Below are positions 10,501 to 21,814 of a stretch of DNA of 38,070 nt, piece by piece; the first letter of the stretch is position 1; each line of letters opens with the position of its first letter. The stretch covers positions 1 to 38,070 of the forward strand of contig CADWAF010001098.1 in the NCBI GenBank assembly GCA_902984215.1, given 5' to 3'. Made by a program: the position numbers and the translations under genes. The DNA comes from Willaertia magna. Its lineage: Eukaryota; Heterolobosea; Eutetramitea; Acrasida; Naegleriidae. Under the pieces are notes generated by a model. It searched no databases. It was not told where the DNA came from and saw only the letters and a list, made by a program, of their open reading frames with translations.

Positions 10501-12982
10501 TAAGATTAAACGAATAAATTCTTCTTCTAAAATATTACGTTTATCCTCATCTTCTTCTAATCTTTCAACTTTATATAATTTTAATGAAGGTAAAGTATTA
10601 TTAAATTTCTTAAATAAAGTCTTATATATAATATCGTTATTATTAATTAAACCTATTGAAACTTGAATTAAAAACATATCTAAACAAAGTGTATAATCTA
10701 AAAACTTTTCACTTTCAAAGTTATATTGTTGATCAATTATATGTTCATGATTTCTTTCCCACAATCTAGCTCTAATTGTAGCTCCAGTTACAAACTCTTT
10801 TAAGCCATGATCCATAAGTTGTAAAAGAAATTCATTTAATTTTGTTTTAGAAATTTCTTCTTTTTGGTTGTGAGCTAGTATACTACTGAAAACCTCTTCT
10901 AAAGAGATGTTCGGCCAACGAGAAAGAAGTTCTACTAATACCATAGTTCCCAAACGGTGGATTGGTAAATGGTAAGTAATTGGGGTGTTAAATGTATTTG
11001 TCTTTACTAATCCATCAGTATCTATTTCCAAGTTATCGTCTTGAATGAACTTGGTAGTAAATGTCACAAATTGATTTAAAATTTGTTTTATATTTTCTTT
11101 GGCATCTTCTTGTTTATAATCTTCTATTGCTTGAATAATATAACGAAAAACTTTAGGAAATGAACTCATTTCTAAATTAAATGTCATCATCCATTGACTC
11201 TCATCAGAATCTTGACGTTTCACATCACAAGATGCTTGTATATAAGAAAGAAAAGTTAAAAACTTATGTAAATTATCATCATTCAATAATAAAGCATTAC
11301 TAAACTCATGGTGCATTGAAGAATACATTAAATCATAAAATACATGATACAAAGCACTTAATTTCTTACTTCTTGGGCTTGGTTTTAAATATAATTTGTT
11401 ATTTCTAGAACTATCCATATCAGCTTGATCTTCACTTAACTCAATTAAGGTATTTAAAATAGTTGGTAATAAATCATTCTCTTTTAATAATTTAGTTGCA
11501 ATGGTTGGAACTGTAAACATTTGAACTGATAAAGAAGTAATATGGATATCTTCCTCTTCTTCCTCATCATCTTCTTCATCAAAAAGATGTGCACTTCTTG
11601 ATTCTTCTTTCTTCTTTAGGTAAGTAATATAATCTTTGGTAATACTTGAATAATATAATGTAAATTTCTCAGCGAAAAATACTTTAAATTCTAAATCAGT
11701 TAATAAACCAGAGTAAAGGAAATAAAAATTAGCCTTTACAATTTTAGAAAGTTTATAATGATTCTTTAAGTAAAAATCTAAAACAGTTACTAAACTAGAA
11801 GAGGATGTTTCTTTCTCTTTTAAATCGCAATTCTTTCGTAATTCATAATAAGCTAATCTTTTCATACAAGGTGACACTTTTAAATATTCAGTTATTGATT
11901 TTAATATGTGAGAGAAATTTTGATTTAATTTTTGATAAATAAATGAATCTTCACGTTCTTTATCATTTTCTAATGCATCATATTGGTTTGAAATTAATTT
12001 GACATATCTAATTAAAACTCCGTCATCTCCAAATAAAGCCTTATTTATACATTCTAATAAATATTTATATTCTTGTGTTAAATGTTCAATAGGATCACTT
12101 CTTGAACCAGAATGGTTACAACAAAATCCATTTGTGTCCCAACTTTCAGCATCACCACAGTCACACTTTCGTTAACAATAATTGAAATAAATATTTAAAT
12201 CAAATTAATAAAAAATTAAGTATTATATTCAAATAAATAAAACTTACCATTCCAGAAGAACTTGTAACCATGGCATAATCATGTCCTTCATGATTTCCAT
12301 TCTTAAAACATTCTTCACAGATTGCACAAGTTGGATCTTTCTGACAGGTTCTACACTTAAAACAAATTTGACCTGGAACCCATGATTTCCCACAAACACC
12401 ACGATTAGTACTTAAAATCTTATTAAAATAATCTTCTTTATAAATATTTCCTTCACACAAAATATAACGTAACCATTCAGTGGCATCTATAACTTTAATA
12501 TCAGTTGGTACTTTATGATTATCTTCTTGTTCATTATCATTTTCGTCGTCACTATCTTCATTATTTCTAAAATTTGCAAAAAAGTCATTTAGAAAATTCA
12601 TTGGTCCTTGATTTTGATTTGGAATTGCTCCAGTTGTAGCAAATTGTTGAAACATTCTTAAAATTTGTTGTTGTTGTTGTAATCTATTACCACCAGCCCC
12701 AGCAGTAGCATTGGATTGCGTACTAGTCCTAGAAGATGATGTTGGAGAAGGTTTTTCTTCATCTACATGTTCCGGTATTTTAAAAATAAAATCAAGTAAA
12801 AGTGTTAATAATTGTTTAAATTTTTCATCCTTTTCTATTTTGTTATTATTCCATACGTTTTGAAAGAAATTTCTACTTCCATTTTCATAGGATTGTTTAT
12901 AAAAGCCTTCTAATGATGAATTGTCATTATCGTTATTATTATTAGAAGAAGCAAATAAATTGGTTGATGGAAGAAAATTCAT
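7528..12982 (-). CDS. UBR1-type E3 ubiquitin ligase (N-recognin)
   Basis: This ligase recognises N-degrons and ubiquitinates their carriers. Exons (minus) are 12982-12249/12248 and 12165-7528; the 82-nt intron begins GTAAGT and ends GAAAG, giving about 1,790 residues, normal for UBR1/UBR2. The Asp/Glu-rich N-terminus precedes a UBR box with the full Cys/His set, from CGKSW (12394) through CRTC, CAICEECF and GNHEGHDY, completed after the intron by CDCGD and CCNH. A RING-H2 domain runs from CAFCHEH (about 9535) to CPVCNRLCNCLCPLLP (about 9135), after a basic helix. The C-terminal cap starts CPTCGKK (about 7918) and includes YLDEHGEEDFELRRGSPLTL, typical of the autoinhibitory UBR domain. The frame is open to 13060 without an ATG, so either ATG 12982 is the start or an upstream exon is missed. 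I did not find a clear ClpS-like domain. Confidence 0.93.
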
Positions 12983-13209
12983 AATGATGGTAGTAATTAA
13001 TAGTTTAAGCCAATTTTTTTGATGGATAAAAAAATCTGGTGGTGAATTGTCCAAACTATTCTAAATGATGGACAATCACAGTGAGTCGATTCATTAAGAA
13101 TACGTATCGAAGAAGATTGGTTTCAATTAAAGCACACTTTTATGTTGTCTGTTATTGTAATACAAAACTAAAAACAGTCAACTTAAAAATTAGTGTTTTT
13201 TTTGTAACC

Positions 13210-14208
13210 ATGAACTTTACAACTGAACGAAATCAAAAAAAATCAAGAAAAAAAATGTTTCCAAAAAACGTGTATGGCTCAGTTAATGCTTGTCTAATTT
13301 ATATTGATGATGAAGGATCTGATTCCTTTTACGATTCCATCAAACGTTTAATCTCAGAATTAACTATTAAAAAAGATCATCATCCTATGCTTATTGAAAC
13401 AAAGTATGACGGTGATCAAAATGAAGAAGAAGAACAAGAAGAAAATAAATCAACAATAAAACATTTGCCAATATTTAATAATTTTTATATAATTTCTAAA
13501 GAAAAAACAATTGAAGAAAATATTAATGATATTAAAAATAGTCAAATAGTATTCGTTCCACCTTATCACTCAAGGTTAGATGATAAAATTATTGAATTTT
13601 TAAATAATGAAATAACTTACCGTGGTTTAGCAATAATTTTCTTTAGAGGAATTGAACCAGATAATTTACCCTTTAGATTAAATATAATTAATAATCATTA
13701 TGTAGATTGGGCTTATGGTAAAACTTTTCAATTAAATTATCCTTTTTTTTTAAAATATGTTACAAATGACAAAAATCAATTTTGTAAAGAATTATTTCCA
13801 TTAATTGAAAATTACGGTAAAGATCTAGAAAAACTTTCAAATATATCTAAAGATGAAGTTTCTAGTGAAAATACACCAAAACGCATAAAAGTTGAAAATC
13901 ATTATATCAATGGAATATTACCAGTAAAAGTACATAATTTTGAAACAGATTGGATTTGTTTCGCAAATGCAAAATGTGAAAATTATAAAGAAGATGGATG
14001 TTCAATTTTATTAAGTAAAAAGAAAAGAATTTTATTTAATCATTGGTATGGTTATAGTGAAAGTGATTCACAATTTTCAAAAGATTTAACTTATTGTTTT
14101 ATTAGATATTTATTATTTGAACATTTAAATTATGTAAATATTTGGATGACTAATAAATTAAGTGATAGAATAGAAGATGGTAAATTAGGAGATATTGAAT
14201 TTGTATAA
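13210..14208 (+). CDS. Hypothetical protein, possible amidotransferase-like fold
   Basis: The protein has 332 residues from ATG 13210; the frame is open upstream to 13081 but without ATG. I do not recognise the family. It alternates predicted strands and helices: an early strand (ACLIYIDD), an acidic insert EEEEQEEN, SQIVFVPPYHS, then RGLAIIFFRG, a pattern resembling class I glutamine-amidotransferase-like or BPL_N/ThuA-like folds, in which a strand leads into a turn with a nucleophile. No Cys is in the expected elbow, so catalysis is not supported. The C-terminal half has WICFANAKCENYKEDGCSIL and KRILFNHWYGYSES, a plausible extra beta unit. It is divergently oriented from the E3 ligase gene, sharing a promoter region of roughly 230 bp. 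Confidence 0.55.
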   Translation: MNFTTERNQKKSRKKMFPKNVYGSVNACLIYIDDEGSDSFYDSIKRLISELTIKKDHHPMLIETKYDGDQNEEEEQEENKSTIKHLPIFNNFYIISKEKTIEENINDIKNSQIVFVPPYHSRLDDKIIEFLNNEITYRGLAIIFFRGIEPDNLPFRLNIINNHYVDWAYGKTFQLNYPFFLKYVTNDKNQFCKELFPLIENYGKDLEKLSNISKDEVSSENTPKRIKVENHYINGILPVKVHNFETDWICFANAKCENYKEDGCSILLSKKKRILFNHWYGYSESDSQFSKDLTYCFIRYLLFEHLNYVNIWMTNKLSDRIEDGKLGDIEFV

Positions 14209-14748
14209 TATTAATTAAATTATTTATTTTAAAATTTTAGTTGTAAGGTAATATTCCCGCTCCATTAATTCGGTAAAAATTACTGTAAATAAAAAATAAA
14301 CCAGGTTGTGTTGTAACATTAAGCCTAGACAATTATAAGGAAACTACATCCCGAGAAAATAAGGAATAAAGCATTTATGATCTTCTAGCCTTGTCATTAG
14401 TTTGTAAATTGTTTTAATATTGTTAGCCTTCAATGCAACCCATTCACTTACTGGAGTGCATTCATTCATCTTCACCCAATCCTTTCAAACGTCATTAACC
14501 AATCTAAAAACCTTTCTCAAGCTCTTTTTTATGGCAAGAGATGAATTTTTTGAAATTTTGGACAAGGATTGAATCATGAGTAATGATTCCTAACTATCCA
14601 ATTAACTTAAAAATATTCTTCGAAGAAAATTGATAAGTCATTCAAACTAAAATTTATTTATTATTCACAACTCGTCATCCCCATCATATTTTAAAAAAAA
14701 ATAACAACAACAATCAAATTTTTTTTATATTTTATTTATTATATATAA
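14209..14748. other. 540-bp spacer upstream of myosin II, possible decayed reading frame
   Basis: No intact gene is seen. On the minus strand one frame runs from ATG 14577 to TAG 14344, broken only by a TGA at 14487-14485. The two parts have mixed composition (segments such as SEWVALKANNIKTIYKLMTR) and are less AT-rich than the flanks. A frame on the plus strand is also open across 55 codons there, so composition alone may explain it. The last 100 bp before the myosin ATG are A/T tracts, likely promoter and leader. Confidence 0.3.
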
Positions 14749-17700
14749 ATGTCCACTGACACATCAAATAGTTCAGGAGAAGCAACAACCCCAAGAAGAA
14801 GACAAAGAAAAGAAGGAAAATCAACAACTTTCTTTCAACGTTTATTAGAAAATCAAAAGCAAGAAACAACTGCACAAAAATTCCTTTGGGTTCCTGATGG
14901 AGAAGGTGGTTATGTCGCAGCAGAAACTGTAAAAGAGACAGGAAATGAATTTGAAGTTAAATTTGAAGATGGTAGAGTACAAACCTTTAAGAAGGATCAA
15001 ACTCACCCAATGAATCCTTTAAAGTTGGTACGTAGTTTTATTTTTAGTAAAATATTTATTTAACTGTTGATTAACTTGTCAAATTTCACAATCAAAAATA
15101 TGTGAAATCGATCAATATTTTTTATAATATGAATTAAATAGGACGGTATTGATGATATGGCTAATTTATCTTACCTAAATGAACCTGCTGTATTTCACAA
15201 TTTAAAATATAGATATGACAGAGATAAAATTTATACTTATTCAGGTCTCTTTTTAGTTGCTGTAAATCCATATAAGAATTTACCAATTTATACTGATGAA
15301 GTAATTAAAAAACATGAAGGTAAAAGAAGAGAAGATGTCGATCCTCATGTATTTACAGTATCTGATGTTGCATATAGACAAATGTTACAAAATGGTGAAA
15401 ATCAAAGTATGTTAATTACTGGTGAATCTGGTGCTGGTAAAACTGTAAATACTAAACGTGTTATTCAATATTTAACACACGTTGCTGGTAAGAGTGGTGG
15501 TGGAGGTACCATTGAACAACAATTAAACGTTTGTAATCCTTTATTAGAAGCATTCGGTAATGCTAAAACTCTTAGAAACGATAACTCTTCTAGATTTGGT
15601 AAATTTATTGAAATACAATTTGACAAGAGTGGTTATATTGCTGGTTGTAGAATTCAACATTATTTATTAGAAACTACTCGTTGTATAAAACAAGCTCTAG
15701 GTGAAAGAGGATTCCATATTTTCTATCAAGTATTTACATTAGATGCTGAAAAGAAGAAGGAATTAGGTTTAACCGAAGCAAGTGATTTCGAATTAATTAA
15801 TCAATCTAATTGTTTAGTTGTTCCTGGTGTAGATGATGAAGCTGAAATGAAAAGTACAATTAATGCAATGAGAGTTTTAAAGATGACTGATAGTGAAATT
15901 GATATAGTTTTAAGAACTATTGCTTTCATGTTACATCTTGGTAATCTCCAATTCAAAGATGATGATGAACAACATTCTCAAGTTGCAAACATGAGTACAT
16001 TGAAAACTGCTTGTGACTTATTAAAGGTATCACCTGGTGACGTCGTAAAAGGTTTCTGTAAACCAAGAATGATTTTACCTGGAGAAATCATTGAAGTCGC
16101 AGTTGATGCTCGTAAAGCAACCTTTAACAGAAATGCTTTATTAATGAGTTTATATTTAAGATTATTCGATTGGTTAGTTCAAAAGATTAATCAAAGTATG
16201 TCTGCAAGATCTGAAATTAAGAATTTCATTGGTGTATTGGATATTGCTGGTTTCGAAATTTTCGAATTGAACTCTTTCGAACAATTGTGTATCAACTTTA
16301 CTAACGAAAAACTCCAACAATTCTTCAATCACCATATGTTTAAGAAAGAACAAGAAGAATATGCTCGTGAAGAAATTCAATGGGAATTCATCGATTTCGG
16401 TCTTGACTTACAACCAACAATTGACTTAATTGAAAAACCAGGAGGTGTTTTAGATATCTTACATCAAAAGTGTGTTGTTCAAAACACAGATGAAGCATCA
16501 TTTGTTCGTGATATTTTATCAAAGAATATTAAATCTGAAAAGTTGAAGAAGGACAAATTTGACCAAAATGCATTCCATGTTGTTCACTATGCTGGTGAAG
16601 TTAAATATAACGTTTCTGGATGGTATCATAAAAATATTGATCCTTTAACTGAAGATTCTAAATTAGCTATGCAAAAATCTCTTTTACCATTTGTTAAGAA
16701 ACTATTTATGACTTCTGATGATGAAAAGAATAACACAAACAATAATAGAAAAGGTGTTTCTGGTGCTGGTGTTAGATTCCAAACTGTTGGTGTAAAATAT
16801 AAGAAACAACTTGCAGATTTAATGCAATTATTAACCTCAACTGAACCAAGTTTCATTCGTTGTATTAAACCAAACACTTTACAAAAACCAGGTATTTTAC
16901 AAGCAGCTAGTGTCTTAGAACAATTAAGATGTAATGGTGTCCTCGAAGGTATCAGAATTTCCAGAAAGGGTTATCCTGGTAGAATTAGATTCAGTGAATT
17001 CGCAAAGAGATACGAATTACTTGTTGACAGAAAGGAAGTTGATTCCCAACGTACTGACAGAGATAAATGTAATGTCATCTTAACAAAGAGTGGTTTAACC
17101 GATAAACAATATAAATTAGGTAAGACTAAGGTATTCTTAAAGGCTGGTTCTGAAGCCGTTTTGGAACAACTTAGAGAATATAAGATCGAAAAAGTTATTA
17201 CTCTTGCTCAAGCAGCTTGTGCAGGTAGAGTTGCAAGAAAGCAATATACCAAGTTAGTTGGTAGACTTGTTTACATTAAGATGATCCAACGTAACTTCAG
17301 AGCATACTTAAGTATGAAAGATTGGCCTTGGTATCAACTCTTCCAAAAGGTCAGACCTTTGGTCGAAGCTGATCGTTCTGAGAAGTTAATGAAACAAATG
17401 AAGGATGAAATTGAAAACTTAAAACAAGAAGTTGCTAACCAAATTGAAAACAACAAGATCACTGAACAAGAAAAGGATAACTTAAATAGATCTATCCAAT
17501 TAATTAAATCTGAAATGCAAGCAAAAGAAAGTGAAATTGTTGAATTAGGTAACATGATGTCCATGTTAAAAGATAAAATTGATGGTAAAGATAAAGATAT
17601 CGAAAATTTAAATAGATCCATCAACGATAGAGAAAACCAAATGAATCAATTAAAGAAAGAAATGTTGAACAGAGAGGGTGACTTAAATGATTTAAAGAAT

Positions 17701-20667
17701 CAATTAGAAAGCTTCAAGAAACAAATGAAAGACAAGGAAAATGATGTTTTACAAAGAGGTCAACAAATTCAACAACTTAAGGATGAATTACAAAGAACTA
17801 TGGATGAATTAGATCACGTTAGAAATGATTTAGATCAAACTAAGAACATCTTAAAGAATTCTGATAATAATTTATATGATGTCAGAAACCAAATTGAAGA
17901 ACAAAACAGAAAGATCAAAGCTAAAGAAGATGAATTGGACAAAGAAAAGAAGAACAGAGCTAACTTAGAAACAGCATTAAAACAAACCGAAGAAAATCGT
18001 GACAACTTAGATGTTGAATTGAACAGAATTAAGAAATCCTTAGATGGTTTACAACAAGACTTAGATAAGAAGAATAGAGAATATGAAAACTTAAAGAGAC
18101 AAAAGATGACTGGTGACCAACAAGGTGAACAATTAGCTTCTGAATTAGATGAAGAAAGAAGAAAGAGAAATGAAGCAGAAAAGAAAGGAAGAGACTTAGA
18201 GTTACTCTTAGAAAACGAAAAAGAAGAAAAAGAAAAGGCTGAAACCCGTGCTAAAGATTTAGATCACGAATTAGATGCATTAAAGAAGGAAATTTTACAA
18301 TTAAAACAAAGAATTTCTGATTTAGAAGAATTAAATGCTAAATTGAAGAAAGAAAGAGATAACTTTGAACGTGATCTTGCTGATTTGAAATTAAAATATG
18401 AAAATGACATGAATAGAGCACAAAACGATTTACAAAGAGAAAAACAAAGATCTGCTGATGAATTATTACAAGCAAACACTAAACTTGAAGATACTAAGAG
18501 AAAATTAGAAGATGCTGAATCAAAGGTATTAAGTACTGATAAGGAAAACAGAAACTTAAAGAAAGATAAGGCACAATTAGAACATGATAGAGATGATTTA
18601 GAATCTAAATTAAATAGATTAGAATCTGAATTAAAGACTGGTAACACTGACATTGATACTTTACGTCAACAATTAAATGACAGTGAATCAAAGAAGAGAG
18701 ATTTATTAAACAGAATCAGAGATTTAGAATTGGAATTAACTAATACTAAGGAAGAATTAAACAGAGAAAAGAGTAAGAGATCCACCTTAGAAACTGATAA
18801 CAGTCAATTAAAGGATAGATACAATAATTTAGAACATGACATGTCTGTTCTTGAATTAGAAAAGGGTAAATTAGAAAAACAAATTAGAGATTTAAGAAAT
18901 GACTTAGATAATGAAAAGAATGTTTCTAATAAATTAAAGAATGAATTAGAAAGCGTAAAGAAGACCGAAGCTGAACAAAGAAATAAGAATATGACTTTAG
19001 AAGGTACTCTCCTCCAACGTGATAACGAAATCAAGGGATTAAAGGATCAACTTGAAAATGCTAAATCTCAATTAGGTGACCACGAAAATAGCAATGAAGA
19101 ATTAGAAAAGGCTCTTAAGAAAGCTAAGGATGAGGCAAAGAAACTATTGGAACAATTAAATCAAAGTGAAACTAAGCTAAAGGAAGAAACTACCAAATCT
19201 AAGCAAATGACTAATGATTTATCTGATAGAGAAAAACAATTACAAAATGTCAAGGATGAAATGACCAGATTACAAAGAGAATTACAACAAGCAAGAATTG
19301 ATTTAGATAATGCAAGAAAGGGATTATCTGATAACGATAACGAAGCATTAAAATTAAAGAACGATATCAGAGATAAGGAAAGAAAATTAAAAGAATTACA
19401 AAACGATAAAGAAGACTTAGAAAGTCAAGTTGAATCATTAGAAAGAGATGTTCAAGAACAAAAATCTAAACTTGAACAAAAAGAACAACAATTAACTAGC
19501 TTAGAACAAGATAAGAAACAAAAAGAATCTGAAGTACAAAAATTAAATACTGATTGTGAAAGATTGAGACAAGAAAAGGAAAGAGAAGCAGCACAAGCTA
19601 AACAAAGAATTGACCAATTACAAAAACAATTGGTTTCTGCACAAGATGGTAGTGAAAATGAACTTAAGAAATTACAATCTGAAAATAAGGACTTAAAGAA
19701 TGAAGTCAAGAGATTAAAGAAAGACTTAGAAACCAGACCAACTACTCAAGGAGTTGATAGTTCAGAATTAAATCGCTTAAAACGTGAATATGAAACCGAA
19801 TTATTAAAATTAAAGGCACAACTTGAAGATGAAATGGTTCAAAAGAGTGATTTCGAACAAAAGGGTAAATTGTTAGAATTTGAAATTAACGATTTGAAGG
19901 ACAAATTAAACCAAGAAACAAAGGCAAGAAAGAAGGTAGAGAACCAAAGACAAGCATTATCTAACGAAATTGAAGATTTACGTGAAGCAGCTGAAAAGGC
20001 AGAAGATTTATTAGAAGAATTAAACCAAGTTAAACAAGAACACTCTACACAATTAGCTGAATTACAAACTGAATTGAAGAGAGAAAGATCCGATAGAATC
20101 TACTTAGATGAAGAATGTAATAGAGCTAAGAGAGATTTACAAAATGCAAAGGCTCAATTAGAAATTACTTCTCAAAGAAAAGAAGATGAAATACGTAGAA
20201 TCAGACAACAATTCGAACAAGAATATTCTGAATTACAAGATTTATATAACAAGATGAAGAATGATAAGAAGAAATTCTCAAAGAATACTTCTTCATTAGA
20301 ATCTGAATTACGTGATGCCCAACGTAATTTACAAGAATCTGAACGTTATAGAAGTTTAGCTGAACAAAAGTCAGAAAGATTCGAAAGAGAATTAAAGGTT
20401 GTTTCTTTAAGATTAGAAGCAGAGTCTAATAACCAATTATTAGTTCACCAAGAAAAGGCAAGATTTGAAAGTCAAGTCAACCAATTACGTGACCAATTAG
20501 AAGATATTGAAAACGAAAATGCAAGATTAAAACAAGAATTAGAAAACGAAAGAAGAAAAGTACAAAGAATTGTAAGAAGAGTTGGTGGTTCTAGCTATTC
20601 ACCAGTTAGTGTTCGTGCAGGAAATGATTCCGACGATGATGATGAAGATTATAGCGATGAGGAATAA
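14749..20667 (+). CDS. Myosin II heavy chain
   Basis: This is the conventional two-headed motor of contractile filaments. Exons are 14749-15027 and 15142-20667; the 114-nt intron has donor GTACGT and acceptor AAATAG, giving 1,934 residues. The motor has the P-loop GESGAGKT at 187-194, switch I NDNSSRFG from 239, switch II DIAGFE at 460-465 and the SH1/SH2-helix motif CNGVLEGIRI. Glu408 occupies the TEDS position in the actin-binding loop, as is usual for class II. Two IQ-like segments (around AGRVARKQY and MIQRNFRAY) should bind light chains, and WPWYQLF (about 821) marks the head-rod junction. From there about 1,080 residues form an almost uninterrupted heptad coiled coil without prolines. 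A short acidic tailpiece (DSDDDDEDYSDEE) ends the chain. Codon choice is less AT-biased than in neighbours, in keeping with high expression. Confidence 0.98.
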
Positions 20668-20762
20668 GCAACAAATTCCTTTCTGTAAATCATAAAAATT
20701 GTAAAAATAAAACTTAATTCAAAAAAAAGTTTTCATTGTTTGTTTATACTTACTTTATAAAA

Positions 20763-21191
20763 ATGATATCAAACCAGCCTGCACCCTCATCGGAAATGAA
20801 AATTGAGGAATTAACTAAGAAACCCAGTTCCGAAGAGATTGTTATAGAGGATGAAGAGAAGAATAATTCATCAGACATGAAGAATGATTATTATAAAGAT
20901 ATTCCTCTAGAAGAATTTAGCCATTTATCTAAATCATTACAAAATCGTTTGGGATCTTTAAAGCTTATTAAAGAAAAGGGTAATGAATTGTTCAGAAATA
21001 AAGAATACGAAAAGGCAATAGAAGAATACTCAAAAGTGGACAAGTTTATGGGAGTTTTATTCAAACAATCAGAATCTACGCCTGAAGAATTAGCAATGGC
21101 TCTACCTTTCCAAACACTTGTCCAATTGAATATGGCACAATGCTATATGAACATGGAGAAATATCAAAATAAATACCAAAATTTAAATTAG
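20763..21191 (+). CDS. Truncated TPR protein
   Basis: The frame gives 142 residues from ATG 20763, 95 bp after the myosin stop. An acidic, disordered first 50 residues precede a TPR array: KEKGNELFRNKEYEKAIEEY, then LVQLNMAQCYMNMEKYQN, as in TTC1/immunophilin-type co-chaperone TPR domains. The frame ends within the second TPR, after KYQNLN, where canonical proteins continue with more repeats. The DNA at about 21160-21180 then switches, in another frame, to serpin-like sequence. I read this as the 5' part of a gene cut by rearrangement; a short functional TPR protein cannot be excluded. No donor site is visible that would splice it onward. Confidence 0.5.
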   Translation: MISNQPAPSSEMKIEELTKKPSSEEIVIEDEEKNNSSDMKNDYYKDIPLEEFSHLSKSLQNRLGSLKLIKEKGNELFRNKEYEKAIEEYSKVDKFMGVLFKQSESTPEELAMALPFQTLVQLNMAQCYMNMEKYQNKYQNLN

Positions 21192-21514
21192 ATTTTCAAA
21201 CAGAGTTGACTAATACTTTACAAAATGAACCTTTCAATATGAAAACTCCATTTACAAGTTTTGCAGATTTTTCTGGAATGTTACATAATGAAAATATTAA
21301 AATTTCAAATATAATTCATAAATCAGTTATTCAAGTAAATGAAATTGGAACAAAAGCTGCAGCAGTAACTTTTTTAGATGCATATGGTACAATTTTAAAA
21401 ATTAAATATCCTTCATTTATTTTAGATAGACCATTTCGTTTTATTTTACACAATAGAAAAAGTAAAGATGTTTTATTTGTTGGAATTGTAAATGAAGCAC
21501 CAACTTTTGATTGA
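21173..21514 (+). pseudogene. Serpin C-terminal fragment
   Basis: In a frame different from the TPR gene, codons from 21173 read IPKFKLDFQTEL, the serpin strand that normally precedes the shutter region, then FADFSGML, IIHKSVIQVNEIGTKAAAVT (the hinge of the reactive-centre loop, close to the inhibitory pattern E-x-G-T-x-A-A-A) and finally RPFRFILHNRKSKDVLFVGIV, the family's C-terminal signature. A stop (TAA, 21170-21172) lies directly upstream in frame, and the first roughly 270 residues of a serpin are absent. The first ATG would be at Met 21239-21241. The well-kept hinge and signature suggest recent truncation. A serpin of this length cannot fold into the metastable inhibitor, so I call it a remnant. 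Confidence 0.75.
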
Positions 21515-21814
21515 TTGCTTTGGAACAAGTTCTCAAAATAATTACTAATGTGTAATTATTGATTTAAAATAAATATGCCTTACAAAGTGTTGCTGTCAAT
21601 TAAATAAACCCCACTGCCTCACCTTATGTTAAGCGTTTGTTTAAATTTACAATTAACTTTCTGTTTAATTCTGAAAAAGAACACAACAAGAAAAATAAAA
21701 CAGGTTTAGGTAAAATTAAACATAAAGCTTTCCCTTCTTTATAAGTTACAGTAAAAATCTTAAACAGCATTTACACGTAAAGCTTTACAAACAAATGTAA
21801 AAATCTTATTAACT
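21515..21814. other. Spacer between serpin fragment and hydrolase gene
   Basis: These 300 bp of AT-rich DNA separate two convergent genes. I see no reading frame, RNA gene or repeat of note. Two similar pieces, ATAAAGCTTT (21721-21730) and GTAAAGCTTT (21777-21786), are probably chance. Confidence 0.3.

Noticed and set aside
14700..14748. TATATAAAT run just before the myosin ATG as a TATA box
   Set aside because: Such runs are everywhere in this AT-rich DNA and it lies too close to the start codon; it is more likely leader.
17334..19709. Several minus-strand frames rich in Ser, Phe and Leu within the myosin rod
   Set aside because: They are antisense shadows of a heptad coiled-coil sequence; the plus strand is clearly coding.
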